Assembly: GCA_029204225.1 (NCBI GenBank)
Contig: CM055095.1
Coordinates: 18,747,450-18,811,449 of the forward strand
Length of the DNA stretch: 64,000 bases
Direction: 5' to 3'
Source of the DNA: Diphasiastrum complanatum
Taxonomy: Eukaryota; Streptophyta; Lycopodiopsida; Lycopodiales; Lycopodiaceae
In this document: piece by piece, positions 47,935 to 60,017 of the stretch
How the letters are laid out: every line of letters starts with the position of its first letter
Numbering within the stretch: position 1 is the first letter of the stretch
Notes under the pieces: model-generated
The model's database searches: none
Told to the model about the DNA's origin: nothing
The model's input: only the letters and a program-made list of their open reading frames with translations
Program-made: the position numbers and the translations under genes

Positions 47935-49170
47935 CCTCCTAATGGGAGCAAACCAGGGAAGTTTTGTCTCAAATAGTCTTCTCTCTCCCAAGTGTCCTCA
48001 TCATCTGACTTGCCTTTCCAACGTACAAAAAATTTAGAAAACAAACGGTTTCTCAATGGGTGATGACCACTTTTTCAGGTATGTTAGGAACAAAGGTAGA
48101 CAATCCTCTAATTTAACAAGTTCACCTTCCAGAATTAGGGAATCCTTCCTCCTAAGTCGTTCCTTTAAATGGCTTAATGGAGAACAAGATGAACCCCAAC
48201 CCCAATCGAAAGATCTAGCTGATAAGAGACCAGGTTGATTTTTTTTACAACCTTATAAGGTCCGCTAGAACAAGGAGATAGCTTATGACATTTTCCTGTC
48301 TGAAGTACCTTTGAAGCCTTAGGGATTTTAAAATACACCCAGGTTCCGACCTCAATTTTTTGAGGTGAGCGACCGTGGTTAGCATAAAACTGAGCTCTAT
48401 CCTTAGCGGTTTTCACGCTTTCCTTGGCCACTAGCAGCATTTCTTGCATATCTTGTAGGAAACCTACTACAGCTTGCACCTTGAGACCTTTGAGTCTGAC
48501 CGAAACTGGAGAACGTGGCTGAAAGCCATACATCAGCATAAAAGGACTGAATCTAGTGGCAGAATGCTTGGCACTATTGTGCGCAAACTCAACCATTGGG
48601 AGATACATTTTCCAATCAGACTCTCGGTGAGAAACTCTCAACATATCTTCCAATGTCTGGTTGACATGTTCTGTCTGCCCATCAAGTTTTGGGTGATCCG
48701 AAGAACTAAGACTAAGGGTTGAAGTTTTTTAGAAATAGCTTGCCAGAACTTGCCAGTGAATTTGGAGTCTTGATCACTAATAATATCATTCGGCAAACCA
48801 TACAATCTGAAAAACTTTTCAACGAAAGTCTGGGCTGGTTCAGATGCCTTGACAATTAGTTTAGTTGGTATAAATTGCACCATCTTGGTTAGTTAGCCTG
48901 TCAACCACCACCCAAATGGCATTGTGATCACCCCGAGTTTTAGGGAATCCAACCACAAAATCCATTGAAATATTTTCCCATTTCTTTCTGCAAATTTCCA
49001 AGGGATGTAGAAGACCCGCAATTTTGAGTCTTTCTACTTTATTTTTCTAGCATTGTTCACAACCTTGAACGTATGCCTTGACATGACCTTTCATCTTTGG
49101 CCAGAAGAAATTTTGTCTGACAAGGTCAAGTGTCCTCTATATGCCTAGGTGACCAGCACAAGGGTTGTCA
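47935..49170 (-). pseudogene. Element J integrase and chromodomain
   Basis: Minus strand. HHCC zinc domain CAGHLGI...GCEQC (49030-49170). The core has FFRLYGLPNDIISDQDSKFT and HRESDWKMYLPMVEFAHNSA. The C-terminal domain has VGTWVYFKIPKASKVLQTGK and PYKVVKKINLVSYQLDL. The end reads KFFVRWKGKSDDEDTWERED and LRQNFPGL, a chromodomain core with its conserved W and E/D residues. Fossil. Confidence 0.87.
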
Positions 49171-49499
49171 TGACATTGCTACAGGATTTGGGCCCGCAAG
49201 TCCTCCCTATCCGGCACACAAACCTTTCCCTTTTGGAAAAGCAGACCATTCCTTATGGAATAGTCTTCAAGTATCTTATCATTTCATGATTGCTTGGCAT
49301 CCTGCATTTCAAGATCATCACTAGATCTAGAATTTCTTGTCAGGACATCTAGCCAGATGCGACCGAAAAACCTATCGGTTCAACAAAGATCTCGTAGTGA
49401 AAGATACAAATCAGATTGGATCTCAGCAAAGCATAACTGATTAATCTCTCCAATCTGACTCAAGGCATCGACAACACAGTTCAATGTACCTTTACGATA

Positions 49500-50150
49500 C
49501 TTAATGTCGAACACAAACTCCTAAATGAGTTTTGACCATCTAGCCTTACGGCCACGAAGGTCCTTGGCATCACAAATATACTTAAGAGATTGGTGATCAT
49601 TCATCACCGTAAATCTAGCACTATAAAGTTAATGCCTCTAGATTTCTAACATGCGAATGACTACAAAAAGCTCCTTCTCATAGGTAGAATACCTTGTCTA
49701 AGTAGGATCCAACTTCTTGCTTTTAAAAGCAACCGCTCCAACTGGTTTAGGGATCGCTCCAACAACAAAGTCGCTAACATCCGTATCAACCACAAAGGGT
49801 CGGTTAGGATCGACGATGTGTAAAATTGGAGCCGTAGAAACACAGTGCTTGAGAGTCTCAAAACTCTCATTCATTTCATCAGTCCATATTATCAATGGAC
49901 TTTTATGCGGCTACATTTTTTCTTCGGGTAATGCTATTAAGGCATAGTCCAAAATGAACCTGTGAAAGAATCCTGTGAAGTCCAAAAAAGATTTCACATC
50001 ACGAATTGTCTGAGGTCTCGGCCATTCTCGTACCTTATGGACTTTGTCATAATCGACTTCAAGACCTTTATCAAATATGACATGGCCCAAGTATTTGAGT
50101 TTAGTTTGGAAGAACTCACATTTTGACTCCTTAGCATAGAGCTTTTCTTG
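49500..50150 (-). pseudogene. Element J end of RT and RNase H
   Basis: Minus strand. RT C-terminus: LYAKESKCEFFQTKLKYLGH followed by VDYDKVHKVREWPRPQTIRD. RNase H: FETLKHCVSTAPILHIVDPN and RPFVVDTDVSDFVVGAI. Typical of chromoviruses. Fossil. Confidence 0.88.
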
Positions 50151-51495
50151 TCGGGTCCGACTATAGTGGCATCCCCTTATGGGGTCCACCTACCCTCAGA
50201 ACACATGGCCACCACCCTCCCTATGCCACATCACCCAAGGGTCACTTGGGTCACATCCCCACGCACCTATTGGGTCACCACCTTAACCTCTTGGCCTTAT
50301 GGCCCAAAGAAACACCTAGAACTCTTCTAAGGCTTGTCGGAGGAGGAGGTGCATGTAGAATTGTACATTCAAGAGGAGGACGTGGAAGAAAAATTTTCAC
50401 TCCCCCCCCCCAAAAAAAAAAAGTGAAGAAGATGGTAGATTTGCAAATTTTTTTATGTATGCATGTGGAGCATCAACAAGGAGGATGTTAAGGCCATAAA
50501 AGAAGACAAAAGAAGACCCACAGAGGTCTGTACTTGCAGCAGGTATAGCCTGCAAGTAGAGACTTGTATAATTTCCTTCTTTTATTCTCCCTCTCTAAAA
50601 TTTTTTGGTGACAAAGCTATGGTTTGGAATAATCTTTTATGTTTAAAAGCTTGCTCACAAACTTTGAAACAAAGTTTGTAACTTTGAAATAAACCTAAGC
50701 TTTAAAACTTTGTAAACAAAGTCAAAGTTTGTTTAGATGTAAGTTTACTAAAACCATCACCACAAAAGCAAAATGGTACTTTGAAAAGTACGCTTGATGG
50801 ATAAAGAATCAAGAGAGAGGTTTAAACTTTGAATTTAAGTTCACTTTCAAGTCTAAGAAAACTTTGTAAGTTTAGTGAATAATAAAAAACTTATTATGTA
50901 CTTCTTAAGTACAAAATAAGGCAACTTCTTTGAACTTACCTTCATACCAAGGAAAAGGTTTATTCAAGTTTTTAAACATAAAAATTCAACTAACTCATAC
51001 ATAGAGTAAGTTGTCGCTTCATAAGATGTACTTTGCAAGGTACAAAATATAAAGGAGTACAAATAAATCCCTCCTCTCTCCCAAAAAAAACCAACCTGAA
51101 GCCTGCGGCTACTGTTCGCCTACAAGAAAATCGAACAACCGTACGAACCGCGCGCGCGTAGGCACGTAGGTGCACGGATTTTTTTTAAAAAAAAAAATTT
51201 CAATAAAATTTTAGAAACTTGCAAATAATTTTCAACTTCCGACTCCCAAAACCAAGGCCAATAAACAAGATCGATTTCTGAATTTTTTTTTAAAAAAAAC
51301 GACAAACTTCCACCATAGCCAGCAAAGGTGGCTCGTTTTCTATCCAAACGGCCTCGGATTGAGACGAACTAAAGAGCAAAGTTGTTCAACTCGAATCAAC
51401 GAAGAGAAATAAGCCTTAAAAAATCATCAAGAAAAAACCTAAGCCAACCAAAAACCTTAAGTTAGAGCAATTGCACCTTATACACAATGATCGGT
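50151..51495. other. Non-coding stretch inside element J
   Basis: No Gypsy domain is recognised here. It holds a C10/A11 junction (50402-50421), many AACTTTG-type repeats around 50640-50880, an alternating GCGCGCGC run (near 51150) and long A/T blocks near 51180 and 51290. Part is probably the leader of J. The left part (from about 50152) may be another inserted element, but I could not find its ends. Confidence 0.4.
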
Positions 51496-51508
51496 GGCTC
51501 TGATACCA
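51496..51508 (-). other. Primer-binding site of element J
   Basis: Minus-strand TGGTATCAGAGCC, two bases inside the LTR end ...GATTCTAACA. Confidence 0.88.
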
Positions 51509-51510
51509 AA

Positions 51511-52035
51511 TGTTAGAATCTCCATCGTCATTCCGATCATTGCTAAATCTCAATTAGGTGACGAACGCTATGTAACTGCCCAACCATAGAGGTACCGCCA
51601 CCTCACCCACATGCACAAGAGCTATAGACCACCATCAAGCAAGCTCGGATCTCTGGTAAGCCATGGTGTCCCATACCACCATGCCTTACCCTCGACCCTC
51701 GCCTACCTACATCATGAGGCCTAGATACTCGTCTTGACTTGACCGTATGTGAAGAGCTCTTCATTCTCCAGGAAAGAATGAATGACAAACTCATGGAGAT
51801 CCACTCTATATACATAGTCTAGGTAGGGTCATCTCCATCCATAGGATTCATGCATGACCATCGACACGCGACAGTTGTGCACACTGACGCGGGTCCATAA
51901 CAACAAGTCATCGTGCACCAATAAGACATTGACATGTAGCACCCAAAAGACCTATAACTCCATATCAACGTTTCGTCCCATAACTGAGACCATCACCTCA
52001 AGTTTCTTGTTGCATGCCCTTATGGTTATGTAACA
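51511..52035 (-). repeat. 5' LTR of element J
   Basis: 525 bp on the minus strand, TGTTACATAACC...GATTCTAACA, with canonical TG..CA ends and a TATATAGAGTGG promoter-like box near 51810. Confidence 0.88.
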
Positions 52036-52731
52036 ATTAGTAAGAGCCTGGACACTAATGTCCAGGAATTTATGGACCTCTGGAATAGAGTGCTATCATT
52101 CGATCCTAAGTTGGCTTTATGGTAGTTTTTCCTAGGTTTGCCTACCGACTACCAGAACAAATGTAGGAGTAATGTGCTTCAAAGCCTCGAGGATCATTTT
52201 TAGATAACAAAAGCATACGACTCCACACGGTGGTGGCATCCAAGAAGCAATTTCAACATAGTTTAACCGCTTTGAAATCCAAGAAGGAAAAGAAGCGCGC
52301 TCTAGACCGAGCAATAAAATATTTTGACGAATTGAGCGTCGGAATCCAAGAAATCGAAGAAAAAAAAATTGAAAAAATCTATGTCTTGAATGAAGGCTAA
52401 GAAAGAAAATCTCTGTTTCATTTGTAATAAGCTTATACATATGATGAAATTTTTTTTCGGAGAGGAAGAAACCTGCAGCACAAATGATAGAAATCCCTGG
52501 AGGTAAAGGTTAAATGTTGGAAATTAACCTATTTGATTGTGTGTGTGAATGTTCTTTTAGTACGACTTCTTTCTTGCGTAATGAACTGTTTCATTTAACA
52601 GACACAGTTAAAGATCAAGAAGTAAGTATTTTATTAGACAATGGTTCTACTCATAATTTCATTAATTCTCGTCTTGTGCAGAAACTTGGCTTGGAAACTG
52701 AAGCCATTAATCATAGTTATAGAGTTTATCT
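52036..52731 (+). mobile_element. Gypsy element K: gag end and protease
   Basis: Plus strand. Gag-derived sequence with a decayed zinc knuckle (near 52412, LCFICNKL) is followed by the aspartic protease VSILLDNGSTHNFINSRLVQ and KLGLETEAINHSYRVYL. The latter resembles a segment of element P (LETETSNHRYKIYL), so K and P are probably one family. Element F is inserted right after this. Fossil, incomplete. Confidence 0.75.
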
Positions 52732-53092
52732 TGTTAAAAATTCACAATTCTAGCTTGACTAGTTTTGGTCATATGACTTGTAAATAGTTAGATGGTCATG
52801 ATGTGGCTTGTCACACGTGCCAAATAGCATAGGATTCCATTCATATGGATGTTCTCAAGTAGACCTAAGTGTTAGAACCTTTGGAATGAGTCCAAATTAT
52901 GCTTAGATACAAGAGAGAAAAAATAGGAGCTATTTTTGGTAATTTTTGCATTGTTGAGGGATCTCCAAGATTCCAACCCTAACTTGGTAGGGATGAAAGA
53001 TCCACCAAAATTAGCATTAGGGATAGGTTTAGGGCTACTCATACCTGCCCAAAACCGTGATGAATCATGTATATATAGGTGATGATATCTCA
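52732..53092 (+). repeat. 5' LTR of element F (part shared with the 3' LTR)
   Basis: Starts TGTTAAAAATTCAC and matches 60018-60379 at about 98 percent by eye. The LTR probably continues to about 53290, but the 3' copy in this window does not cover that part. A TATA box (GTATATATAGGTG) is near 53070. Confidence 0.85.
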
Positions 53093-53334
53093 CCTAAATC
53101 AATCAAGCAATTTCATGATTTTTCTCTCATAATGGTGCAATTGCTCTCTATGTTCATAATTGTTTGAGTTCTTGTGATTACTAATGATTATAGGATTGAA
53201 TGTAGGTCTGGTGTACACTACTCAGACTGTGGGAGGCCGTACTTTCACACGTGTGAAGCCTTCTTCAAGGATTTGGGCCATTTAGTGAGGTTCAAGCATA
53301 TATTTTTGATGGATTTTGATGGTTAGGAGACTAG

Positions 53335-55090
53335 ATGGCATCTATAAATGCATATCTTTTGGATACTAATGAAAGGCTCAACAAAACTAACTATTCCATA
53401 TGGAAAGTTAGAATGGAATCCATCATGATCATGCAAGATCTGATGGAAATTGTAAATGGTAAGGAGGGTGAACCTATTCACCCTCAAGAAAAAGCCAAAT
53501 ACATCAAGAGGTGCAATGTTGCACTACATTGCATAAAAATGAATGTTGCAAATGAACTCTTAAGAGAGGTAGGAGATTGCACTTTGGCTCAAGATGCTTG
53601 GGAGACTTTGCAAAAGGTCTATGAATCCAAGAACCAAACTAGAATGTTAGCTTTGAAGAATCAAATCTATAGAAGCTATCAAAAGAAAGGAGAGAGTGCA
53701 CATACTTTTGTCCTAAGAGTAAAGGAATTGAACAAAGAGCTAGCCTTCATAGGGTCCTATCAAGGATGAAGAGCTTGTTCAACTCATATTGAATGGACTA
53801 AGCTTTGAATTTGACAATTTGGTTCAGGAATATGCAATTATGGGTAAGCTACCCATACTTGAAGAACTCCAAGGCACACTCATGGCCGAGGAATCAAGAA
53901 GGAGCCAAATGCAAGAGAGGATGGATAGGCTTTCTATCCAAGGTGGAGATGACCAAGCTCTCTTCACCAAAGGAAAAGGCAAGTCCAAAGGCAAAGGATC
54001 AACATTCAAGAAGTCTTCAAAGCTTGAGGATCAAGAAGGACCCTCAAAGGCATCTCCATCAACCACCAAAGTCAAGAAGGACAAATCAAAGGTGAAGTGC
54101 TACTATTGTAGCAAGATGGGGCATTATGCCTCGGAATGCTTCAAGAGGAAGCAAGATCAAAGACAAGCCAACATGAGCAAAGAGGAGGAGGAGGAGAGTT
54201 CACATGAGGACTCTCTCATGATGTCCATATTTTCTTCAACAATCTTCAAAGGAGAAGATCCTTGGTGGATTGACTCGAGTGCTAGTTCACACATGACTAG
54301 CGAAAGGGAGTTTTTCTCTTCTCTCTTATCTTATGATGGACCTATAAAGTCTATCTATACAGCAAATGATGAAGCTTGTAAGATTGAAGGAGTTGGTAGC
54401 ATTCCCCTTTGCTTAGGATCTTCCAAAAAGATCAACATAGAAGGTGTTTTGTACATTCCTACAATAACAAAGAATCTACTAAGTGTTGGCCAAATGGTAG
54501 ACAATGGTTTCAATGTTGACTTTGCTTCAAATGAATGTTTCATTAAGAAGAAGGGTAAGATAGTGGCTAAGGGCACTAGACTTGGCAAACTTTATAAGTT
54601 GGATGCATTTGTGGATACTAATGTTGTCATGTTGGCCGAGAAGAGCAAGATATCTACCTTTACTTTGTGGCACAAAAGACTTGGACATGTCAACTCGGGT
54701 TCCATGGAGGCTATGATCAAGGAGGAGTATGCTTTAGGCCTACCAGGGTCCATTGGGAAGGAATACAAGGTTTGTGAAGCTTGTGCTTTATCCAAGGCAC
54801 ATAAGAAGGTGTTTCCTAACTCCATCACAAAGTCATCTCATCCTCTTGAACTCATACACTCGGATGTGCACATTGTTAGCACCAAATCTAATGGAGGTTC
54901 GTCCATGTTTTTAACCCTCATTGATGACTACTCAAGATATTGTTGGGTGTTCTTACTTTCCTTCAAGTCTCAAGTATTTGATACTTTTGTAAAGTTCAAG
55001 TTGTTTGTGGAAAAGCATCATAATCATAGCATCAAGATTCTTAGAAGTGACAATGGTGGAGAATTCATCTCCAATGAGTTCAAGGCCTTT
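53335..55090 (+). pseudogene. Element F gag, protease and first part of integrase
   Basis: Gag: MASINAYLLDTNERLNKTNY, IWKVRMESIMIMQDLMEIVN, ALHCIKMNVANELLREVGDC. A Lys/Ser-rich basic stretch is followed by the CCHC knuckle CYYCSKMGHYASEC (near 54100). The protease region is near 54265 (WWIDS...SHMTSEREFF). GAG-pre-integrase TLWHKRLGHVNSGSMEAMI has the Cys pair CEACALSK. The integrase core has LIDDYSRYCWVFLLSFKSQV and ILRSDNGGEF. Fossil. Confidence 0.9.
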
Positions 55091-55096
55091 TGTGAG

Positions 55097-55350
55097 AGTT
55101 AAAATAGCAATGATCGACTTATAAAGTGCTTTCTTATTTCGACGGCACCACGTGTGCTTAGTTCTAGAGTTATCGGGTCATCTTTCTTTTACAAGCCCTT
55201 TGAGTGCTTTTAAGCAACTTATCTTTGTACTTACTCATTAGTTTGAATATACAGTTTGTGGGAGAGCGATTCTGTTGTCTTGTCTTATTGCACTTGATGT
55301 TGTGCTTCGGTGATTGATTCCGTCGAGTTTTTTAAACTGTATTCTCAACT
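55097..55350 (+). repeat. 5' LTR of element M
   Basis: Begins AGTTAAAATAGC and ends TTCTCAACT, abutting the primer site. The terminal inverted repeat is AGTT/AACT, not the usual TG/CA. Confidence 0.88.
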
Positions 55351-55363
55351 TGGTATCAGAGCC

Positions 55364-56515
55364 CTTGGTGGCTACAGTCACCGGACAGGAATAGAGAGCT
55401 GCGAATTCACGACGGTTTGTTGGCTAGGAAGCACAAAATCGAGTCTGTGGAGATTCGTGGGATGCCTCAAAATTGTAAAGAGAATCCAAAGACAGAGGAT
55501 TGTCGGCTGAATCAGAAAGCAAACAAAGATTGAAGCCCAAAGTTCTGAAAAGGACTGAGGAAAGTCTCAGGAAAGGTGTATTCTTTGGAAGCCATGGTTT
55601 GGAGGAGTTGTAATCAAGATCTTTCCGGTTTTTGAAATCTTTATGGATCTGTAAACGCATGATGGTGGGCGCCCTGCTACTGTTGAGAACCTGTGAAGAG
55701 GCCGTGGGCGGCCGTTGACTGAGTGGAGAGGTAGATCGGATCTGGTTAGGCTGCCATAGCCATAACCTTTGAAGGAAAAGTGAAGAAAGGGATGGTAGCG
55801 TGGAGAGAGGAGCCAAGGAGCTCGCACGCGCCCATAAACGTTGAAACCTTTGTGTGATTGAGTGAACCGCGGCAGCAAGGGCGTAGGTGGGCGCACCAAA
55901 AGCAGCTGTAGCCATTGGATTGAGGCTCCAAGAGATCGACGGTCCAGATTGCATGCCATGATAAGAACTGTGGGCCGTTAGATGGAACTTGGCCATTGGA
56001 TGGCAAGTAGGGGGGCTTTGACAGGTCCTGAAGTGCATTGAAGTGGAGAATGGCCTTCAATTGCATTAAAAATTTTCAAGCTGAAGTAATAGTTGGGTCC
56101 CATTTTTTTTGAAGGGTGAAGTTTCTTCACACTGAAGAAATAGTTCAAAAACTTAAAGTGCCCTTATTTTCACCTCCTTTAGCCTATTTTGGCCAAACGA
56201 AAGGCTATAGCCTCCAAATGAAGGGCACCCTGACTGTACCTGCAAGTACGATACGCCAAAACAGAGCGATTGCCATGGAGAAAGTGGTCAGAGTGCGCCA
56301 AAAGTGATTTCACCATTCCACTGGGCACGTAGTTGGGAGTTGGTGACGAAAAGCATTTCGGAAAGCGATGCCAGTTTGGCTTTCAATTTGGCGAAAGAGC
56401 AGTGGGTGGCCTGGTAAGCCAAAAATTGCAGGTCATTATTATTGATTTTTGACATCACGGTTGGCTTCGGCATACACTTTATAGCTTACAGGTGGAGTTT
56501 CAAGCAGTTTGGAGA
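55364..56515 (+). other. Long leader of element M
   Basis: About 1.15 kb between primer site and gag start. It is unusually GC-rich in the middle (55660-55990) for this window. A long open frame on the minus strand (55424-56038) shows no family resemblance. Origin unknown; part could be captured sequence. Confidence 0.45.
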
Positions 56516-57464
56516 TGGCAAACATCAATGAGGCAATTTTGGGCGACGCAAGCATACTTGATGGGGCTTCTAACTACAACATCTGAAAATTCAAAATGAA
56601 GAGCATTTTGATGGAGAAAGAGTTGTGGGAGATCGTGGCAGGTATTGAAGTCCGGCCAAATACCACTCCAGGTGACATGAGGGCCTTTGATAAAAAGGCC
56701 CTGAGAGCATTGTCCTTGATCAATCTTTCAGTGAAAGACCATGTGATCACTCAAAATTATCTCGTATTGATGATAGTGCACATGTTGACGCTACTCTATT
56801 TCGTCAACAAGCTGGGAGTTTGATATATCTTACAGCTACACATCTTGATATCTGCTATGCTGTAAGTTTGATTAGCCAATTCATGTCATCACCCACTATG
56901 GACCATTGGAAAGCTGCAAAAAGGATTTTGAGGTATGTGAAAGGTGCCCCTAACCTTGGTCTAATCTACAAAAGACAAAGTGTTTTACCTAAGTTGCAAG
57001 GTTATGTTGACGCTAATTGGGCAGGAAGTATAGATGATAGAAAGTCAACAACAGGTTATGCCTTCAATTTTGGTAGCGGTTGTTTTCAATGGTCTAGCAA
57101 GAAGCAAGATACTATTTCTCTTTCTTCTATAGAAGCCAAATATAAAGCGTTGAGTTATGCTACCTAGGAAGCTGTTTGGCTACGTAAGTTGTTATGTGAG
57201 ATTGGCATGAAGCAAGTAAATCCTACTGTTATTTTATGTGACAGTTAAAATGGAATACAATTGGCTAAAAATCCTATCTTTCACGCAAGGACAAAACATA
57301 TTGAAGTGAAATATCACTTTCTGCGTGAGAAGTTACAATCTGAAGATATAAGTATTGTACATTGTTCTACGTTATTACAAGTTGCTGATATATTTACGAA
57401 AGCTTTAAGTATAGAAAAGTTTGAGACTTTAAGAGCCAAACTTGGCTTAGATCTGGTTATGTAA
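56516..57464 (+). pseudogene. Element M gag start, RT end and RNase H
   Basis: Starts MANINEAILGDASILDGASN, a Copia gag N-terminus, with MEKELWEIVAGIEVRP following. Then LTATHLDICYAVSLISQFMS and DHWKAAKRILRYVKGAPNLG (end of RT), GYVDANWAGSIDDRKSTTGY, SSKKQDTISLSSIEAKYKAL and FHARTKHIEVKYHFLREKL (RNase H). Integrase and most of RT are not present. Fossil. Confidence 0.88.
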
Positions 57465-57555
57465 AAAGCTTTTACTTGTAATACTATCATGGAGGTATGT
57501 TCCATGAATAGAGTAAACTCAAAAATAAAGAGAGACATTGATCATTGAGGGAGAG

Positions 57556-57808
57556 AGTTAAAATAGCAATGATCGACTTATACAATGCTTTCTTATTTCG
57601 ACGGCACCACATGTGCTTAGTTCTAGAGTTATCGGGCCATCTTTTTTACGAGCCGTTTGAGTGCTTTTAAGCAACTTATCTTTGTACTTACTCATTAGTT
57701 TGAATATACAGTTTGTGGGAGAGCGATTCTGTTGTCTTGTCTTATTGCACTTGATGTTGTGCTGTGGTGATTGATTCGGTCGGGTGTTTTAAAATTGTAT
57801 TCTCAAAT
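57556..57808 (+). repeat. 3' LTR of element M
   Basis: 253 bp matching 55097-55350, followed by GTGAG and by element F integrase sequence. Confidence 0.88.
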
Positions 57809-57813
57809 GTGAG

Positions 57814-60003
57814 GAGGAAGGGATCAAGAAAGAGACTTCTTGTCCTTACACTCCTCAACAAAATGGAGTTGATGAAAGAAAGAATAGAACATTATGTGAA
57901 TGTTCTCAGGCTTTAAGATTAGATGCTTGTTTGCCCAAATCCTTTTGGGGTGAGTCTCTTGTATGTGCAAACTACTTGATGAATAGGGTGTCTTGCAAAG
58001 CAATTGAAGGCAAAACTCCTTATGAGATGTTGTATGGAAAGAAACCCAATCTTAATCACTTGAAAGTTTTTGGGTGTATATGTTACGTGCATGTGCCATT
58101 GGAAACAAGAACCAAGGAGGATCCATCTTCCACAAGAGGGATCATGCTTGGATATGCAAGCTCAAGCAAGGGCTACAAAGTCTATCTCCCATCCTTGAAC
58201 AAATTTTTTGTTTCAAGGGATGTTATCTTTGATGAACATCATATGCATATTCTTGAAGAAGGCTCAAGTGCTCCAACAATCAAGAAGATGGCCGAGGAGC
58301 AAGATCTTGGTTTTGAGGAGGAACTCATGGAGGAGCAAGCACCAAACCCACCTATCACACCAAGGAGATCTTCAAGGGCAAAAGTGGAGCCATCAAGGCT
58401 TACATATCAAGGAAAAGGGCAGCAAGTTGAGGGCATCTCATCCACTTCTTATGCTTTATCTAGTTTTGAAGAACCATCTAATGTTGAAGATGCATTGGAC
58501 TCCAAAGAATGGTATAAAGCTATGTTGGATGAGTATGATGCCTTGATTGAGAATGAAAATTGGTTGCTTGTTGATAGATCTCAAAGGAATGTAATAGGAT
58601 GCAAGTGGGTCTTCAAGCTTAAGTTGAATGCAAATGGGAGTGCAAACAAACATAAAGCAAGATTAGTTGCAAAAGGTTATGCTCAAGAGGGATAAACTAT
58701 GAGGAAACTTTTGCACCCGTGGCCAAGATGGTCACAATAAGGCTAATCATTGCACTTGCATCACATTTTGGATGGATCCTATGTCAAATGGATGTCTCTA
58801 ATGCTTTCTTGAATGCTTTTTTGGAAGAGGATATCTATATGGAGTAGCCACAAGGGTTCATCAAGCATGGAATGGAGAACAAAGTATGCCATCTCCAAAG
58901 AAGCATCTATGGCTTGAAGCAAGCCTCGAGATCTTGGAATTCAAGACTACATTGCTATCTTATTTCACTTTCTTTTGTTCAAAGTGAATATGATCTCACT
59001 CTTTACATTAAGTTTGATGATGTTGGTATTGTACTTTTACTCATTTATGTAGATGACATCATCATTAGTGGAAATAGTGTTGATGGTATTGAAATAATCA
59101 AGATAGATCTATCCTTAGAGTTCAAGATGGTAGATCTAGGGTGTCTTCACTTAATCTTAGGCATAGAGGTACTTAGAGGGTCTGATTTTATCTTTACAAG
59201 TCAAGTAAACTATGCTCAAAGTCTTTTGAAGAAGTTTAAGATGGAAGTATGCAAAAGTGTTGACACACCAATGGAGCAAGATGTCAAATGAAGATGATGA
59301 AAGATCCTTCATGGACATCACTTTGTTTAGGCAACTTATAGGCTCCTTAATGTGGATCACTATAACTAGACCAGATCTTAGCTTTAGTGTATGTAGGTTG
59401 AGCCAATCCATGCAAAAGCCATTGAATATCTATTGGAAAAAGGCTAAGAGGATTCTAAGATACATCTCGGGTACATTGGATTTTGGGATTCTATATAGAG
59501 GAGATGTGATTAAACTTCATGCATTTAGTGATTCAGATTTTGCAGGGGACAAGAGAGATAGGAAATCAACAAGTGCCTATTCAACATTCATAGGAGAAGG
59601 TGTGGTTTCATGGCTTTCAAAAAAGCAAGAAACTATATCTCTATCTTCAACCGAGGCCGAGTACAAAGCTTTGACAACCACTACAAAGGAGGTACTTTGG
59701 ATCAAGAGATTATTGGTGGAGCTAAAGATCATGGATTCAGAGGAGGCACCAATCATCTACAATGACAATATATCAGCCCAACACCTTGCATCTAACCCAA
59801 TCTTCCATGCAAGATCTAAGCATATTGAGATATGCCATCACTTTGTGAGAGAAATGGTGCAAGCCAAGGAAATTGCTTTGGAGCATTTTCCAAGCAATGA
59901 ATGTGTAGCTGATCTACTTACTAAACCACTTCAAAAGACACCTTTTATGAAGTTCAGATCATCACTTGGAGTGATTAGTAAAGCAATGATTGAACCAAGC
60001 TAG
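57814..60003 (+). pseudogene. Element F rest of integrase, RT and RNase H
   Basis: Integrase end: CPYTPQQNGVDERKNRTLCE, KTPYEMLYGKKPNLNHLKVF, LGYASSSKGYKVYLPS. RT: CKWVFKLKLNANGSANKHKA and RLVAKGYAQEG, then VCHLQRSIYGLKQASRSWNS and LLLIYVDDIIISGNSVDGIE with the YVDD box (near 59045). RNase H: DSDFAGDKRDRKSTSAYSTF, KQETISLSSTEAEYKALTTT, FHARSKHIEICHHFVREMV. Fossil. Confidence 0.92.
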
Positions 60004-60017
60004 ATAGTGAGGAGGAG

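Larger units (their letters stand above)
47745..52035 (-). mobile_element. Ty3/Gypsy chromovirus-type element J (fossil)
   Basis: Minus strand. Parts: 5' LTR (51511-52035), primer site, leader, the end of RT and RNase H (49500-50150), integrase with zinc domain (48170-49170), a chromodomain-like C-terminus (47935-48040), a polypurine tract and part of the 3' LTR (47745-47912). No gag or protease is seen. The chromodomain places it among the chromoviruses (family knowledge: the domain can steer integration to particular chromatin). Broken, with many breaks. Confidence 0.85.
55097..57808 (+). mobile_element. Copia element M inside F, with AGTT...AACT LTR ends
   Basis: Plus strand, 2712 bp, flanked by GTGAG (55092-55096 and 57809-57813). 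LTRs 254 bp (55097-55350) and 253 bp (57556-57808). A perfect Met-tRNA primer site lies at 55351-55362 (TGGTATCAGAGC) and the purine tract TTGAGGGAGAG ends at 57555. The interior has a 1.2-kb leader, a gag start, an RT end and RNase H. Most of pol is absent, so it is non-autonomous. The LTR copies differ at about 16 of 253 sites by eye. Confidence 0.9.

Noticed and set aside
50225-50260. Inverted repeat CCCAAG..CTTGGG as a terminator or transposon end
   Set aside because: Six-base arms in GC-rich DNA; too short, and no matching end was found.
55424-56066. Minus-strand ORFs of up to 204 codons in the leader of M
   Set aside because: Low-complexity Ser/Pro/Leu composition, no family resemblance, overlapping open frames on the same strand; best explained by GC-rich non-coding DNA.
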